From Clostridiales bacterium (GTDB lineage: Bacteria; Bacillota; Clostridia; Oscillospirales; Oscillospiraceae), in NCBI GenBank assembly GCA_018374635.1, contig JAHAEW010000058.1, forward strand, positions 1-20,041: DNA of 20,041 nucleotides. The letters run 5' to 3'. The notes below the pieces were generated by a model, which was not told the DNA's origin, did not search any database, and was given only the letters and a program-made list of their open reading frames with translations. Of the stretch, positions 1 through 7,541 are shown one piece after another; position 1 is the stretch's first letter, and each line of letters starts with the position of its first letter. A program made the position numbers and the translations under genes.

Positions 1-46
1 GTGTGCGAGCGAAAGCGAGTGCGCGCAGAGGCCTGCATCCCCTCGA

Positions 47-93
47 AAAAATGCTTGCATTTTTGAGAAGCGTGTCGAAGTTTTTCGACACGC
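47..93. repeat. Two tandem inverted repeats at left edge
   Basis: Two perfect dyads lie close together. AAAAATGC (47-54) pairs with GCATTTTT (57-64) across a 2-nt loop. GCGTGTCGAA (70-79) pairs with TTCGACACGC (84-93) across a 4-nt loop. With the GC-rich hairpin at 98-125 they make a block of three stacked palindromes just downstream of the minus-strand membrane protein gene. They may form a compound terminator for that gene, or be a copy of an interspersed palindromic element. Only one copy is visible here, so dispersal cannot be shown. Confidence 0.6.
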
Positions 94-97
94 TGAA

Positions 98-125
98 GAG
101 CCGGGACCCAGACGGGTCCCGGCTC
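98..125 (-). terminator. GC-rich hairpin, probable terminator of the 143-913 gene
   Basis: GAGCCGGGACCC (98-109) pairs perfectly with GGGTCCCGGCTC (114-125) around a 4-nt loop. It begins 18 nt past the stop codon of the minus-strand gene. A clean T-tract does not follow directly on the minus strand, although the T-rich arm of the third palindrome comes further on. The hairpin is certain; its role as a terminator is inferred. Confidence 0.6.
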
Positions 126-142
126 TCCTCACAAATTGATTT

Positions 143-913
143 TTACATCAGCTTTACGGTGTAATAGACCGCCATAGCCAGGAGCCAAACAATGAGCACG
201 CCGTACAGGAGCATCATCGGCCCCATCACCAGGGCGATCACCTGGATGAGCGCCACCACCAGGCAGGTGGCGTAAAGCATGGTGTAGTTCGCGTCCTTGG
301 GCAGGAGCACCATGCGCTTCTCCCCCCGCTGGAACACGCCGCCGCGCTCCTGAAGCAGATGGGAACACACGGCCACCGCCACCAGGAAGGCGATCTCCAC
401 CGCCAGGTATCCGTAGACCTCCAGCGGATGGGCGGCCCGGCGGTTGAGCAGCCACAGGCCCAGCAGCCCCGCCCCGCCCATCAGGGACATGATGAAAAAT
501 TCCCGCTGATAGAGGTAGTAGATCAGGGCCAGCACCGCCAGACAGGGCACCCCAACGTACAGGGCCTTGATCCCGGTCTTGTCATAAAAACGCACGATCA
601 GGGCGCACGCAGCCAAAACGCCTGTAATGGTGGTCAGCACCTGGGGCATTACCCGGCGTGGCCCCCTCTTCCAGGAAACCATCCACCAGGCCAGACAGCC
701 CAGGAAACAAACCGGAAGGACCACCGCCAGCACGCCGAACACATTCCGCAGCGCCATGGCGATCTCGATATCTTTCACCTGATAGTTGATATAATAACGA
801 TTGAGGAGCAAAAGCAGAGCCTCCAGCACGACCGAACCGCCGATCCAGATGAGGACCCGGTTCATGGCCGCTTCCTCCTGCTTGGCCCGCTCCGCTCGTT
901 CTCTCTTATCCAT
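143..913 (-). CDS. Polytopic membrane protein of unknown function (about 8 TM)
   Basis: This is a 256-aa integral membrane protein that I do not recognise as a named family. After a charged N-terminus (MDKRERAERAKQEEA) the first helix starts near residue 18. About seven more hydrophobic segments follow, the last two close together at the C-terminus. There is no soluble domain and no catalytic motif. The longest loop is a short basic stretch (QERGGVFQRGEKR) before the final helix pair. The start at 913 is chosen because an AGGAG lies about 8 nt upstream; the frame stays open upstream to 1027 without a ribosome site. A promoter with TTGCAA and TAAAAT precedes it. The gene is divergent from apbE and has no same-strand neighbour here, so context gives no function. 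Membrane location is well supported. Confidence 0.8.
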   Translation of the reverse strand: MDKRERAERAKQEEAAMNRVLIWIGGSVVLEALLLLLNRYYINYQVKDIEIAMALRNVFGVLAVVLPVCFLGCLAWWMVSWKRGPRRVMPQVLTTITGVLAACALIVRFYDKTGIKALYVGVPCLAVLALIYYLYQREFFIMSLMGGAGLLGLWLLNRRAAHPLEVYGYLAVEIAFLVAVAVCSHLLQERGGVFQRGEKRMVLLPKDANYTMLYATCLVVALIQVIALVMGPMMLLYGVLIVWLLAMAVYYTVKLM

Positions 914-957
914 GTATTCATCTCCTGTGCTATGCAGCATTCGTCTCGCATTCGTAT

Positions 958-986
958 ATTTTAGCAGATTACAGCCCCTTTTGCAA
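958..986 (-). promoter_or_regulatory. Sigma-A-type promoter for the membrane protein gene
   Basis: On the minus strand TTGCAA (986-981) and TAAAAT (963-958) are separated by exactly 17 nt. The -10 lies about 45 nt upstream of the start codon at 913. This is sequence evidence only. Confidence 0.6.
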
Positions 987-1018
987 CAAGAAAAACCCTT
1001 TGATTCGCAAGCGCGCTC

Positions 1019-1048
1019 TTTACCCATCCGGTTTTTCTGTGCTAAAAT
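1019..1048 (+). promoter_or_regulatory. Probable promoter for apbE
   Basis: TTTACC (1019-1024) and TAAAAT (1043-1048) have an 18-nt spacer and lie about 55 nt upstream of the apbE start. The -35 is weak and the -10 is good. The intergenic region (914-1102) is divergent and carries one promoter each way. Confidence 0.5.
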
Positions 1049-1102
1049 AGAGCCGGTTCATTTCTTCTGTTTTCCGGAATCCATCACTTAGGAGTTTATT
1101 TT

Positions 1103-2173
1103 ATGTCAATTCGTTCCATTCCCACCTTCCTGCTGCTCTCCGCGCTCCTGCTCTCTTCCTGTGCCCTCCCCAGCGGTGAGCCCCCTGCCGCAGAGCCGTC
1201 TCAGCGGCAGTTTTTTGCCATGAACACCCTCATGACCCTTCAGGTCACCGGAGCGGAGTCGGAGGACGCCCTTTCCGCCGCGGTGGAGGAGGTCAACCGG
1301 CTGGACCGGCTCTTCTCCCGCCGCCAGGCGGAGAGCGACATCGCCCGCCTCAACGCCCATGCCGGGGACGGTACCGACGTCCCCCTCTCCCCCGAGACCA
1401 CGGAGCTGCTCTCCATCGCGCTGGAGGAGACGGCGGCCACGGACGGCGCCTTTGACGTGACCGTGGCTCCGGTGATCGACGCCTGGGGCTTCGGCACCGG
1501 GGACGCCGGGCAGTACCGCCTTCCCCCGGAGGGGGAGCTGGAGGCCCTCCTTCCCCTGGTGGACCGCGCCGCCCTCCACGTGGACGCCGCGCAAAACACC
1601 GCCCGGCTGGACCGCTCCGGCATGGAGGTGGATCTGGGCGGCATCGCCAAGGGGTATACCGCCGACCGGCTGGTGGAGCTGCTGGGGGAGTACGACGTCT
1701 CCTCCGCCCTGCTGAATCTGGGCTCCAGCACCATCACCCTGGTGGGGAACAACCCCTCGGGCCAGCCCTGGCGGGTGGCCCTCAAGGACCCCCGGGACGA
1801 GGAGCAGCAGACCCTGCTCCTCTCCCTGTCCGACCAGGCCCTGTCCACCTCGGGGGCCTATGAGCAGCACTTTGAGGAGAACGGCGTCACCTACCACCAC
1901 ATTCTGGACCCCCGGACCGGCTATCCCGCCCAGACCGGCATCCTCTCGGTCACGGTGGTCTCCGACAACGGCGCCCGGGCCGATGCCCTCTCCACCGCTC
2001 TGTTCGTGGCCGGGCCGGAGCAGGCGCTGAAGCTCTGGCGGGCGGACAGTTCCTTCGAGTGTGTGCTCTGCCTGGAGGACGGACGCATCCTGATCACCCA
2101 GGGACTGGAGAACCAGTTCCTGTACAATGAGGAGGACTCCCATGGCTACACCTGCGAGATCGTCCGCCGCTGA
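1103..2173 (+). CDS. apbE: FAD:protein FMN transferase, lipoprotein (ApbE)
   Basis: ApbE enzymes use FAD and Mg2+ to attach FMN covalently to Thr/Ser residues of extracytoplasmic flavoproteins such as Rnf and Nqr subunits. The 356-aa product starts with a lipoprotein signal peptide ending in LLSSC (Cys20), so it should be anchored on the outer face of the membrane. Family hallmarks are visible: FFAMNTLMTLQV near residue 40, a DLGGIAKGYTADR segment, the NLGSST strand, SGAYEQHF, HHILDPRTGYP, and the C-terminal DNGARADALSTALF block that carries the metal-binding Asp and Thr. Length is normal. The start is fixed by TAGGAG about 9 nt upstream. It overlaps the NusG-domain-II gene by 32 nt, so the two are translationally linked. 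No obvious flavoprotein substrate is encoded in this window. Confidence 0.95.
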   Translation: MSIRSIPTFLLLSALLLSSCALPSGEPPAAEPSQRQFFAMNTLMTLQVTGAESEDALSAAVEEVNRLDRLFSRRQAESDIARLNAHAGDGTDVPLSPETTELLSIALEETAATDGAFDVTVAPVIDAWGFGTGDAGQYRLPPEGELEALLPLVDRAALHVDAAQNTARLDRSGMEVDLGGIAKGYTADRLVELLGEYDVSSALLNLGSSTITLVGNNPSGQPWRVALKDPRDEEQQTLLLSLSDQALSTSGAYEQHFEENGVTYHHILDPRTGYPAQTGILSVTVVSDNGARADALSTALFVAGPEQALKLWRADSSFECVLCLEDGRILITQGLENQFLYNEEDSHGYTCEIVRR

Positions 2174-2564
2174 CCGGCTCCGGCCCGCTCCCGGAGACGC
2201 TCTGGTGGCCCTGCTGGTCCTGTGCGCCGCTCTGGCGCTGCTCTGGCTGCTCCGCCCCGCCCCGGCCGGGGAGCTGACGGTGGAGGTCCGGCTGGACGGC
2301 GCCCTGACCGGCTCCTATCCCCTGGCGGAGAACGGCGGCGCCCCCGTCTATGTGGACGTGGACGCCCCCTGGCCCCTCACGCTGGAGCTGGACGGCCGCC
2401 GGGTGCGCATTTCCCACAGCGACTGTCCCGGCCAGGACTGTGTCCACACCGGCTGGATCGACGAGGCCGGGGAACAGATCATCTGCCTTCCCAACAAGCT
2501 CATTATCTCCCTGGTGGGAGAACAAGATACGCAGTCAACCGACTTTGACGTGATCCTTGGGTAA
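2142..2564 (+). CDS. NusG domain II-containing membrane-anchored protein
   Basis: This 140-aa protein has a proline-rich cytoplasmic tail, one transmembrane helix at about residues 20-37, and an extracytoplasmic beta-rich domain. That domain matches the NusG_II family (PF07009), which in Clostridia is often found beside apbE and Rnf-type genes. Characteristic residues are the cysteine motif DCPGQDC (Cys95, Cys100), then HTGWI and ICLPNKLII (Cys115). The start at 2142 is preferred over the in-frame ATG at 2127, because GAGGAGG falls just upstream of 2142 and is used up by the earlier start. The gene overlaps the end of apbE, so coupling is likely. Its molecular role is not established. An accessory role in surface flavin or redox chemistry is inferred from the neighbour and the conserved cysteines. 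Confidence 0.85.
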   Translation: MATPARSSAADRLRPAPGDALVALLVLCAALALLWLLRPAPAGELTVEVRLDGALTGSYPLAENGGAPVYVDVDAPWPLTLELDGRRVRISHSDCPGQDCVHTGWIDEAGEQIICLPNKLIISLVGEQDTQSTDFDVILG

Positions 2565-2634
2565 AAAGTTCCATTGCCGCGCGCTTTTTCCCCGCTTTCC
2601 CACGCACAACCATATGCACTCAGGAGGGAATCGT

Positions 2635-4122
<1,488 letters not shown>

Positions 4123-4158
4123 TTCTCCTGCTCCCGTTCCTGTTTCTTCCTTTTTCTC

Positions 4159-4187
4159 TTGCAGGGCCCGGTCAAACGCAGTACAAT
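4159..4187 (+). promoter_or_regulatory. Promoter for the 143-aa gene
   Basis: TTGCAG (4159-4164), a 17-nt spacer and TACAAT (4182-4187) lie about 32 nt upstream of the start at 4220. The stretch between the glpK stop and this promoter is strongly pyrimidine-rich and forms no clear terminator hairpin. Confidence 0.65.
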
Positions 4188-4219
4188 AGACTTGTATGTC
4201 AGACAGGAGGCCCCTAATC

Positions 4220-4651
4220 ATGGAACAACGTGATTCCTTTTCCTATCAGTGCGGCGTGGTGGACGCCTTCAACGAGATGGTGGCAGCCGAGGTCAAGGCC
4301 CTGGCCCTGAGCCACCCCATGGATACCCCGGAGGAGATGGAGACGCTCATCGCCTATGCCCACGAGAGCTGCCGCCGGCACGGCACCAAGCTCTATCCCG
4401 AGTGCGATCCCCTGATCACCGATCTCTTTCCCGCCTCCCTCAACCGCGGGAAGTACCATATTCTCTTCTACAAGGCCGATCACGTGATCGAAGAGTACAT
4501 CCGTCTCAAGGACCGCAAAGCCGCCACGGTGGGGGCCGGCGCCTATTTCGGCGGCAACCGCAGCCGCATCGCCCGGGACTACGGCCGCCTCCTCTCCTAT
4601 CCGGAAGAGACCATCCGCCGTCTGCTCTCTGAAAACACCGACCGGGAGTGA
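4220..4651 (+). CDS. Conserved-looking hypothetical protein, 143 aa
   Basis: I do not recognise the family. The product is a soluble, acidic, mostly helical protein without signal peptide, membrane segment or cysteine cluster. The middle contains SCRRHGTKLYPECDPLITD, and the C-terminal half GAYFGGNRSRIARDYGRLL, which is basic and could contact nucleic acid or another acidic partner, but this is speculation. The start at 4220 is chosen because AGGAGG precedes it by 9 nt. An in-frame ATG at 4196 lies only 8 nt after the -10 box and has no ribosome site. The gene has its own good promoter and is followed within about 15 nt by the T-box promoter of leuA, so it is probably a single-gene unit. Coding status is well supported by codon use and signals. 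Confidence 0.8.
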   Translation: MEQRDSFSYQCGVVDAFNEMVAAEVKALALSHPMDTPEEMETLIAYAHESCRRHGTKLYPECDPLITDLFPASLNRGKYHILFYKADHVIEEYIRLKDRKAATVGAGAYFGGNRSRIARDYGRLLSYPEETIRRLLSENTDRE

Positions 4652-4664
4652 CTTTGCCCCGGGG

Positions 4665-4693
4665 TTGACAAACCGGCACGTCCACGCTATAAT
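4665..4693 (+). promoter_or_regulatory. Consensus promoter for the leuA T-box transcript
   Basis: A perfect TTGACA (4665-4670) and a perfect TATAAT (4688-4693) are separated by 17 nt. Transcription should begin near 4700, right at the 5' end of the T-box leader. Confidence 0.9.
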
Positions 4694-4700
4694 GTGGCAA

Positions 4701-4955
4701 AGCGATGAAGGGAAAAAAGACAGGTCTCCTCCGTTCAGAGAGCCGGTGGCTGGTGTGAACCGGTACGTGCAGGGCCTGTGTATTCTGGTCCCCGAGCGGT
4801 CCGCCTGAACCTCAGTAGGGCGGGACGGCTGGCCCCGTTAGCGGCCGTGGCCTTGTTGGAGGCCGTGAGCGTCCGCCGGCGACGGCGGACGGAACCAGGG
4901 TGGTACCGCGTATGAAATGACGCCCCTGACCTTAACCGGTCAGGGGCTTTTTGTT
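4701..4955 (+). promoter_or_regulatory. T-box riboswitch (leucine) upstream of leuA
   Basis: T-box leaders sense uncharged tRNA and let transcription continue into amino-acid genes when charging is low. Visible parts are Stem I with the AGAGAGCC...GGCTGGTGTGAACCGG distal region (4736-4763), and a lower helix in which GGGA (4710-4713) pairs with TCCC (4789-4792). ACAGG (4720-4724) pairs with CCTGT (4775-4779). The internal loop between them carries CTG at 4785-4787 followed by G, the likely specifier (Leu). A Stem III (GACGG...CCGTT) follows, then the T-box AGGGTGGTACCGCG (4897-4910) and a terminator. The tRNA-end contact TGGT (4901-4904) has U at the variable position, matching the A73 discriminator of tRNA-Leu. 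Together with leuA downstream, the leucine assignment is strong; the exact specifier is inferred by hand folding. Confidence 0.92.
4922..4955 (+). terminator. T-box regulated intrinsic terminator
   Basis: GCCCCTGACC (4922-4931) pairs with GGTCAGGGGC (4938-4947) around a 6-nt loop and is followed by TTTTTGTTTT. It is the terminator that competes with the antiterminator formed with the T-box sequence upstream. Confidence 0.92.
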
Positions 4956-4995
4956 TTCTCTTCTGACCAATCGCTCAAGTTCGGAGGTATGCATC

Positions 4996-6684
4996 ATGAG
5001 CAAGTCGTTTGAGAAGTATATTCCCTTTGTCCCCCTCAAGATGGAGCACCGCTCCTGGCCCGACAAGCAGATCACCAAGGCCCCCATCTGGTGCTCTGTG
5101 GACCTGCGGGACGGCAATCAGGCCCTGGTGGACCCCATGAATCTCCAGGAAAAGCTGGAGTATTTCCACACCCTGCTGGACATCGGCATCAAGGAGATCG
5201 AGATCGGCTTCCCCTCCGCCTCGGAGACCGAGTTTGAGATCTGCCGGGAGCTCATCGAGGGCGGCCACATCCCCGATGACGTGACCATCCAGGTGCTGGT
5301 CCAGGCCCGGCCCCATCTGATCCAGCGGACCTTTGAGGCCATCCGGGGCGCCAGGCACGTGATCCTGCACTTCTATAACTCCACCTCCACCCTCCAGCGC
5401 AAGGTGGTCTTCCACATGGATATGCCCGGCATCACCAAGATCGCCACCGACGCGGCCAAGCTCATCTACGAGCTCTCCCAGAGCGTCATCGCCGAGGGCA
5501 TGGACCTGCGGTATGAGTACTCCCCCGAGTCCTTCATGGGCACCGAGATGGACTACGCGGTGGAGATCTGCCAGGCCGTGCTGGAGGAGCTCCATGCCAC
5601 CCCGGAGAAGCGTGTCATCCTCAATCTCCCCACCACGGTGGAAAACTGCATGCCCAACTACTTTGCCGACGAGCTGGAGTACTTTATCTCCAAGCTGCCC
5701 AGCCGGGACTGCGCCATCATCTCCCTCCATCCCCACAACGACCGGGGCTGCGGCGTGGCCACCGCCGAGATGGGCCTGCTGGCCGGAGCCGAGCGCATCG
5801 AGGCCACCCTCTTCGGCAACGGCGAGCGCACCGGCAACGTGGACATCGTCACCCTGGCCCTCAACATGCACACCCAGGGCGTGGACCCGGAGCTGGACTT
5901 CTCCCACATCAACCGCATCAAGGAGATGTACGAGCGCTGCACCAAGATGAAGGTGGGCGAGCGGCAGCCCTACGCCGGCGAGCTGGTCTTTACCGCCTTC
6001 TCCGGCTCCCATCAGGACGCCATCAACAAGGGCACCCAGTACATGCGCGAGAGCGGCAGCGGCAAGTGGGAGATCCCCTATCTCCCCATCGACCCGGCCG
6101 ATGTGGGCCGGGAGTACGAGCCCATCATCCGCATCAACTCCCAGTCGGGCAAGGGCGGCGCGGCCTTCGTCATGCAGCACTCCTTCGGCTTCGACCTGCC
6201 CAAGGCCATGCACCCGGAGTTCGGCCACATCGTCCAGGTGGAGACCGACCGGGTGGGCACCGAGCTCAAGCCCGAGCGCATCTATGAGCTCTTCCGGGAG
6301 AACTACATCGACGCCGTCAAGCCCTATGAGCTGGTGCGCCACTCCTTCGCCGAGTTCACCGACGAGGAGGGCCACTCCCACGTCACCTTCGCCGGCACCC
6401 TCCGCCATGCCGACACCACCTTCCAGGTCCAGGGCTCGGGCAACGGCCCCATCGACGCCTTCTTCAACGCCATCCACGGCCAGAAGATGGACCACTTCAC
6501 CTTTGTGGACTACAAGGAGCACGCCATCAAGCAGGGCTCTGACTCCCAGGCCGTGGCCTATATCCACCTCCGGGACGAGAACGGAGCGGACTGGTTCGGC
6601 GTGGGCATGAGCCACAACATCAACCTGGCTCCCCTCAAGGGCATCCTCTCGGCCATCAACCGGGCGGCCCTTCACCGGGACTGA
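4996..6684 (+). CDS. leuA: 2-isopropylmalate synthase (type 2)
   Basis: This enzyme condenses acetyl-CoA with 2-oxoisovalerate to 2-isopropylmalate, the first committed step of leucine synthesis. The 562-aa product resembles the longer actinobacterial-type LeuA. It has a DRE-TIM metallolyase barrel with WCSVDLRDGNQAL (residues 32-44; Asp39 binds metal), the metal-binding HPHNDRG (245-251) and FGNGERTGNVD (273-283). A linker and a C-terminal leucine-binding regulatory domain start near residue 430 (HSFAEFTDEEGHSHVTFAG). The start at 4996 is set by GGAGG 8 nt upstream; longer frames begin inside the riboswitch terminator. Expression should be controlled by the T-box leader and the protein by leucine feedback. 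No leuBCD lies in the window, so leuA is a separate regulated unit here. Confidence 0.97.
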   Translation: MSKSFEKYIPFVPLKMEHRSWPDKQITKAPIWCSVDLRDGNQALVDPMNLQEKLEYFHTLLDIGIKEIEIGFPSASETEFEICRELIEGGHIPDDVTIQVLVQARPHLIQRTFEAIRGARHVILHFYNSTSTLQRKVVFHMDMPGITKIATDAAKLIYELSQSVIAEGMDLRYEYSPESFMGTEMDYAVEICQAVLEELHATPEKRVILNLPTTVENCMPNYFADELEYFISKLPSRDCAIISLHPHNDRGCGVATAEMGLLAGAERIEATLFGNGERTGNVDIVTLALNMHTQGVDPELDFSHINRIKEMYERCTKMKVGERQPYAGELVFTAFSGSHQDAINKGTQYMRESGSGKWEIPYLPIDPADVGREYEPIIRINSQSGKGGAAFVMQHSFGFDLPKAMHPEFGHIVQVETDRVGTELKPERIYELFRENYIDAVKPYELVRHSFAEFTDEEGHSHVTFAGTLRHADTTFQVQGSGNGPIDAFFNAIHGQKMDHFTFVDYKEHAIKQGSDSQAVAYIHLRDENGADWFGVGMSHNINLAPLKGILSAINRAALHRD

Positions 6685-6711
6685 TTTGTCTCTTCCGACG
6701 AAATTCGCCAG

Positions 6712-6747
6712 GCATCGGGCACTCGCCCGGCGCCCGGCTTGCTTTTT
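6712..6747 (+). terminator. Weak candidate terminator after leuA
   Basis: GCA and CGGGC (6712-6720) can pair with GCCCG (6732-6736) and TGC (6740-6742) with small internal loops, ending in TTTTT (6743-6747). A competing hairpin CGGGC-actc-GCCCG (6716-6729) exists. The stem is imperfect and the T-run overlaps the next promoter, so confidence is low. Confidence 0.4.
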
Positions 6748-6767
6748 GTATGGGATTCGGGTATTCT
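6739..6767 (+). promoter_or_regulatory. Probable promoter for the PHP/transglutaminase pair
   Basis: TTGCTT (6739-6744), a 17-nt spacer and TATTCT (6762-6767) lie about 47 nt upstream of the start at 6815. The -35 overlaps the end of the putative leuA terminator. Confidence 0.5.
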
Positions 6768-6786
6768 GTTAATCGTAATCATTGAA
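6768..6786 (+). promoter_or_regulatory. Fur-box-like sequence next to the -10
   Basis: The 19 bases directly after the -10 match the classical Fur consensus GATAATGATAATCATTATC at 13 of 19 positions, including the run TAATCATT. The left half is poor and the site is AT-rich, so a chance match is quite possible. It would lie over the transcription start. Confidence 0.22.
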
Positions 6787-6814
6787 ATCTGAACCATGAA
6801 TGAGGCGAATCACC

Positions 6815-7540
6815 ATGAAATATCTCCTGGACAGCCATACTCATACCATCGCCAGCGGACATGCCTACTGCACCGTGCTGGAGATGGCCCGCGCCGCCGC
6901 CGACCGGGGGCTGGAGCTGCTGTGCATCACCGACCATGCCCCCGCCATGGAGGGCACCACCTGCCGGGACTACTTTGCCAATCTGGGGGTCATCGACCGG
7001 GAGCTCTTCGGCGTGCAGATCTTGATGGGCGTGGAGCTCAATCTGCTGGACACCGAGGGCACCGTGGACCTGGACGAGCCCCTCCTGCGCCGCACCGATA
7101 TGGCCATCGTCAGCCTGCACACCAAGTGCATCCCCACCGGCGGCGCCGCTGAGGGCTATACCAACGGCCTCTTGCAGGCCATGAAGAACCCCTATGTGAA
7201 CATCATCGGCCATCCTGACGACGGCCGCTATCCCCTGGACTATCCCACCCTGGTCCGCGCCGCCGCCGACGCGGGCGTGCTGCTGGAGGTCAACAACAGC
7301 TCCCTCACCCCCGGCGGCTTCCGGGTCAACGGCCCGCTCCACTGCGCCGAGATGCTTCGGGAGTGCAAAAAGCAAGGGGTCCCCGTGGTGGTGGGGAGCG
7401 ACGCCCACTTTGTCTCCTACGTGGGCAACCACCAGTACGCCGACGCCCTCTTCCAGGATCTGGACTTCCCCGAGGAGCTGGTCATGAACCGGGACAGCGC
7501 CGCTTTCCTCGCCTTCTTGAAGGCCCGCCGCGCCCGCTGA
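6815..7540 (+). CDS. PHP-domain metal-dependent phosphatase (YcdX-like)
   Basis: PHP-domain proteins of this type are cytoplasmic trinuclear-metal phosphoesterases. The close relatives are YcdX and putative histidinol-phosphatase-like enzymes; the substrate is not known. The 241-aa protein has the expected metal ligands in order: DSHTHTIASGH (His8, His10, His16), GVELN (Glu74), SLHTK (His102), GHPDDGRYPLDY (His133) and GSDAHF (Asp196, His198). All family motifs are present and length is normal. The start at 6815 has a modest ribosome site (TGAGGCG) 7 nt upstream; the in-frame ATG at 6800 has none. The transglutaminase-like gene starts one base after the stop, so the two are very likely co-translated. 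Histidinol phosphatase activity cannot be assumed, since no his genes are near. Confidence 0.88.
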   Translation: MKYLLDSHTHTIASGHAYCTVLEMARAAADRGLELLCITDHAPAMEGTTCRDYFANLGVIDRELFGVQILMGVELNLLDTEGTVDLDEPLLRRTDMAIVSLHTKCIPTGGAAEGYTNGLLQAMKNPYVNIIGHPDDGRYPLDYPTLVRAAADAGVLLEVNNSSLTPGGFRVNGPLHCAEMLRECKKQGVPVVVGSDAHFVSYVGNHQYADALFQDLDFPEELVMNRDSAAFLAFLKARRAR

Positions 7541-7541
7541 G

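Noticed and set aside
4811..4813. CTC in the T-box leader as leucine specifier
   Set aside because: It lies after the lower helix of Stem I, in the linker that precedes AGTAGG and Stem III, not in the specifier loop. CTG at 4785-4787 fits better.
4951..4995. TTG start at 4951 for leuA
   Set aside because: It lies in the T-run of the riboswitch terminator and lacks a ribosome site; ATG 4996 has GGAGG at the right distance.
4975..6675. Long minus-strand open frame opposite leuA
   Set aside because: Shadow of leuA third-position GC bias; low-complexity protein with no motif.
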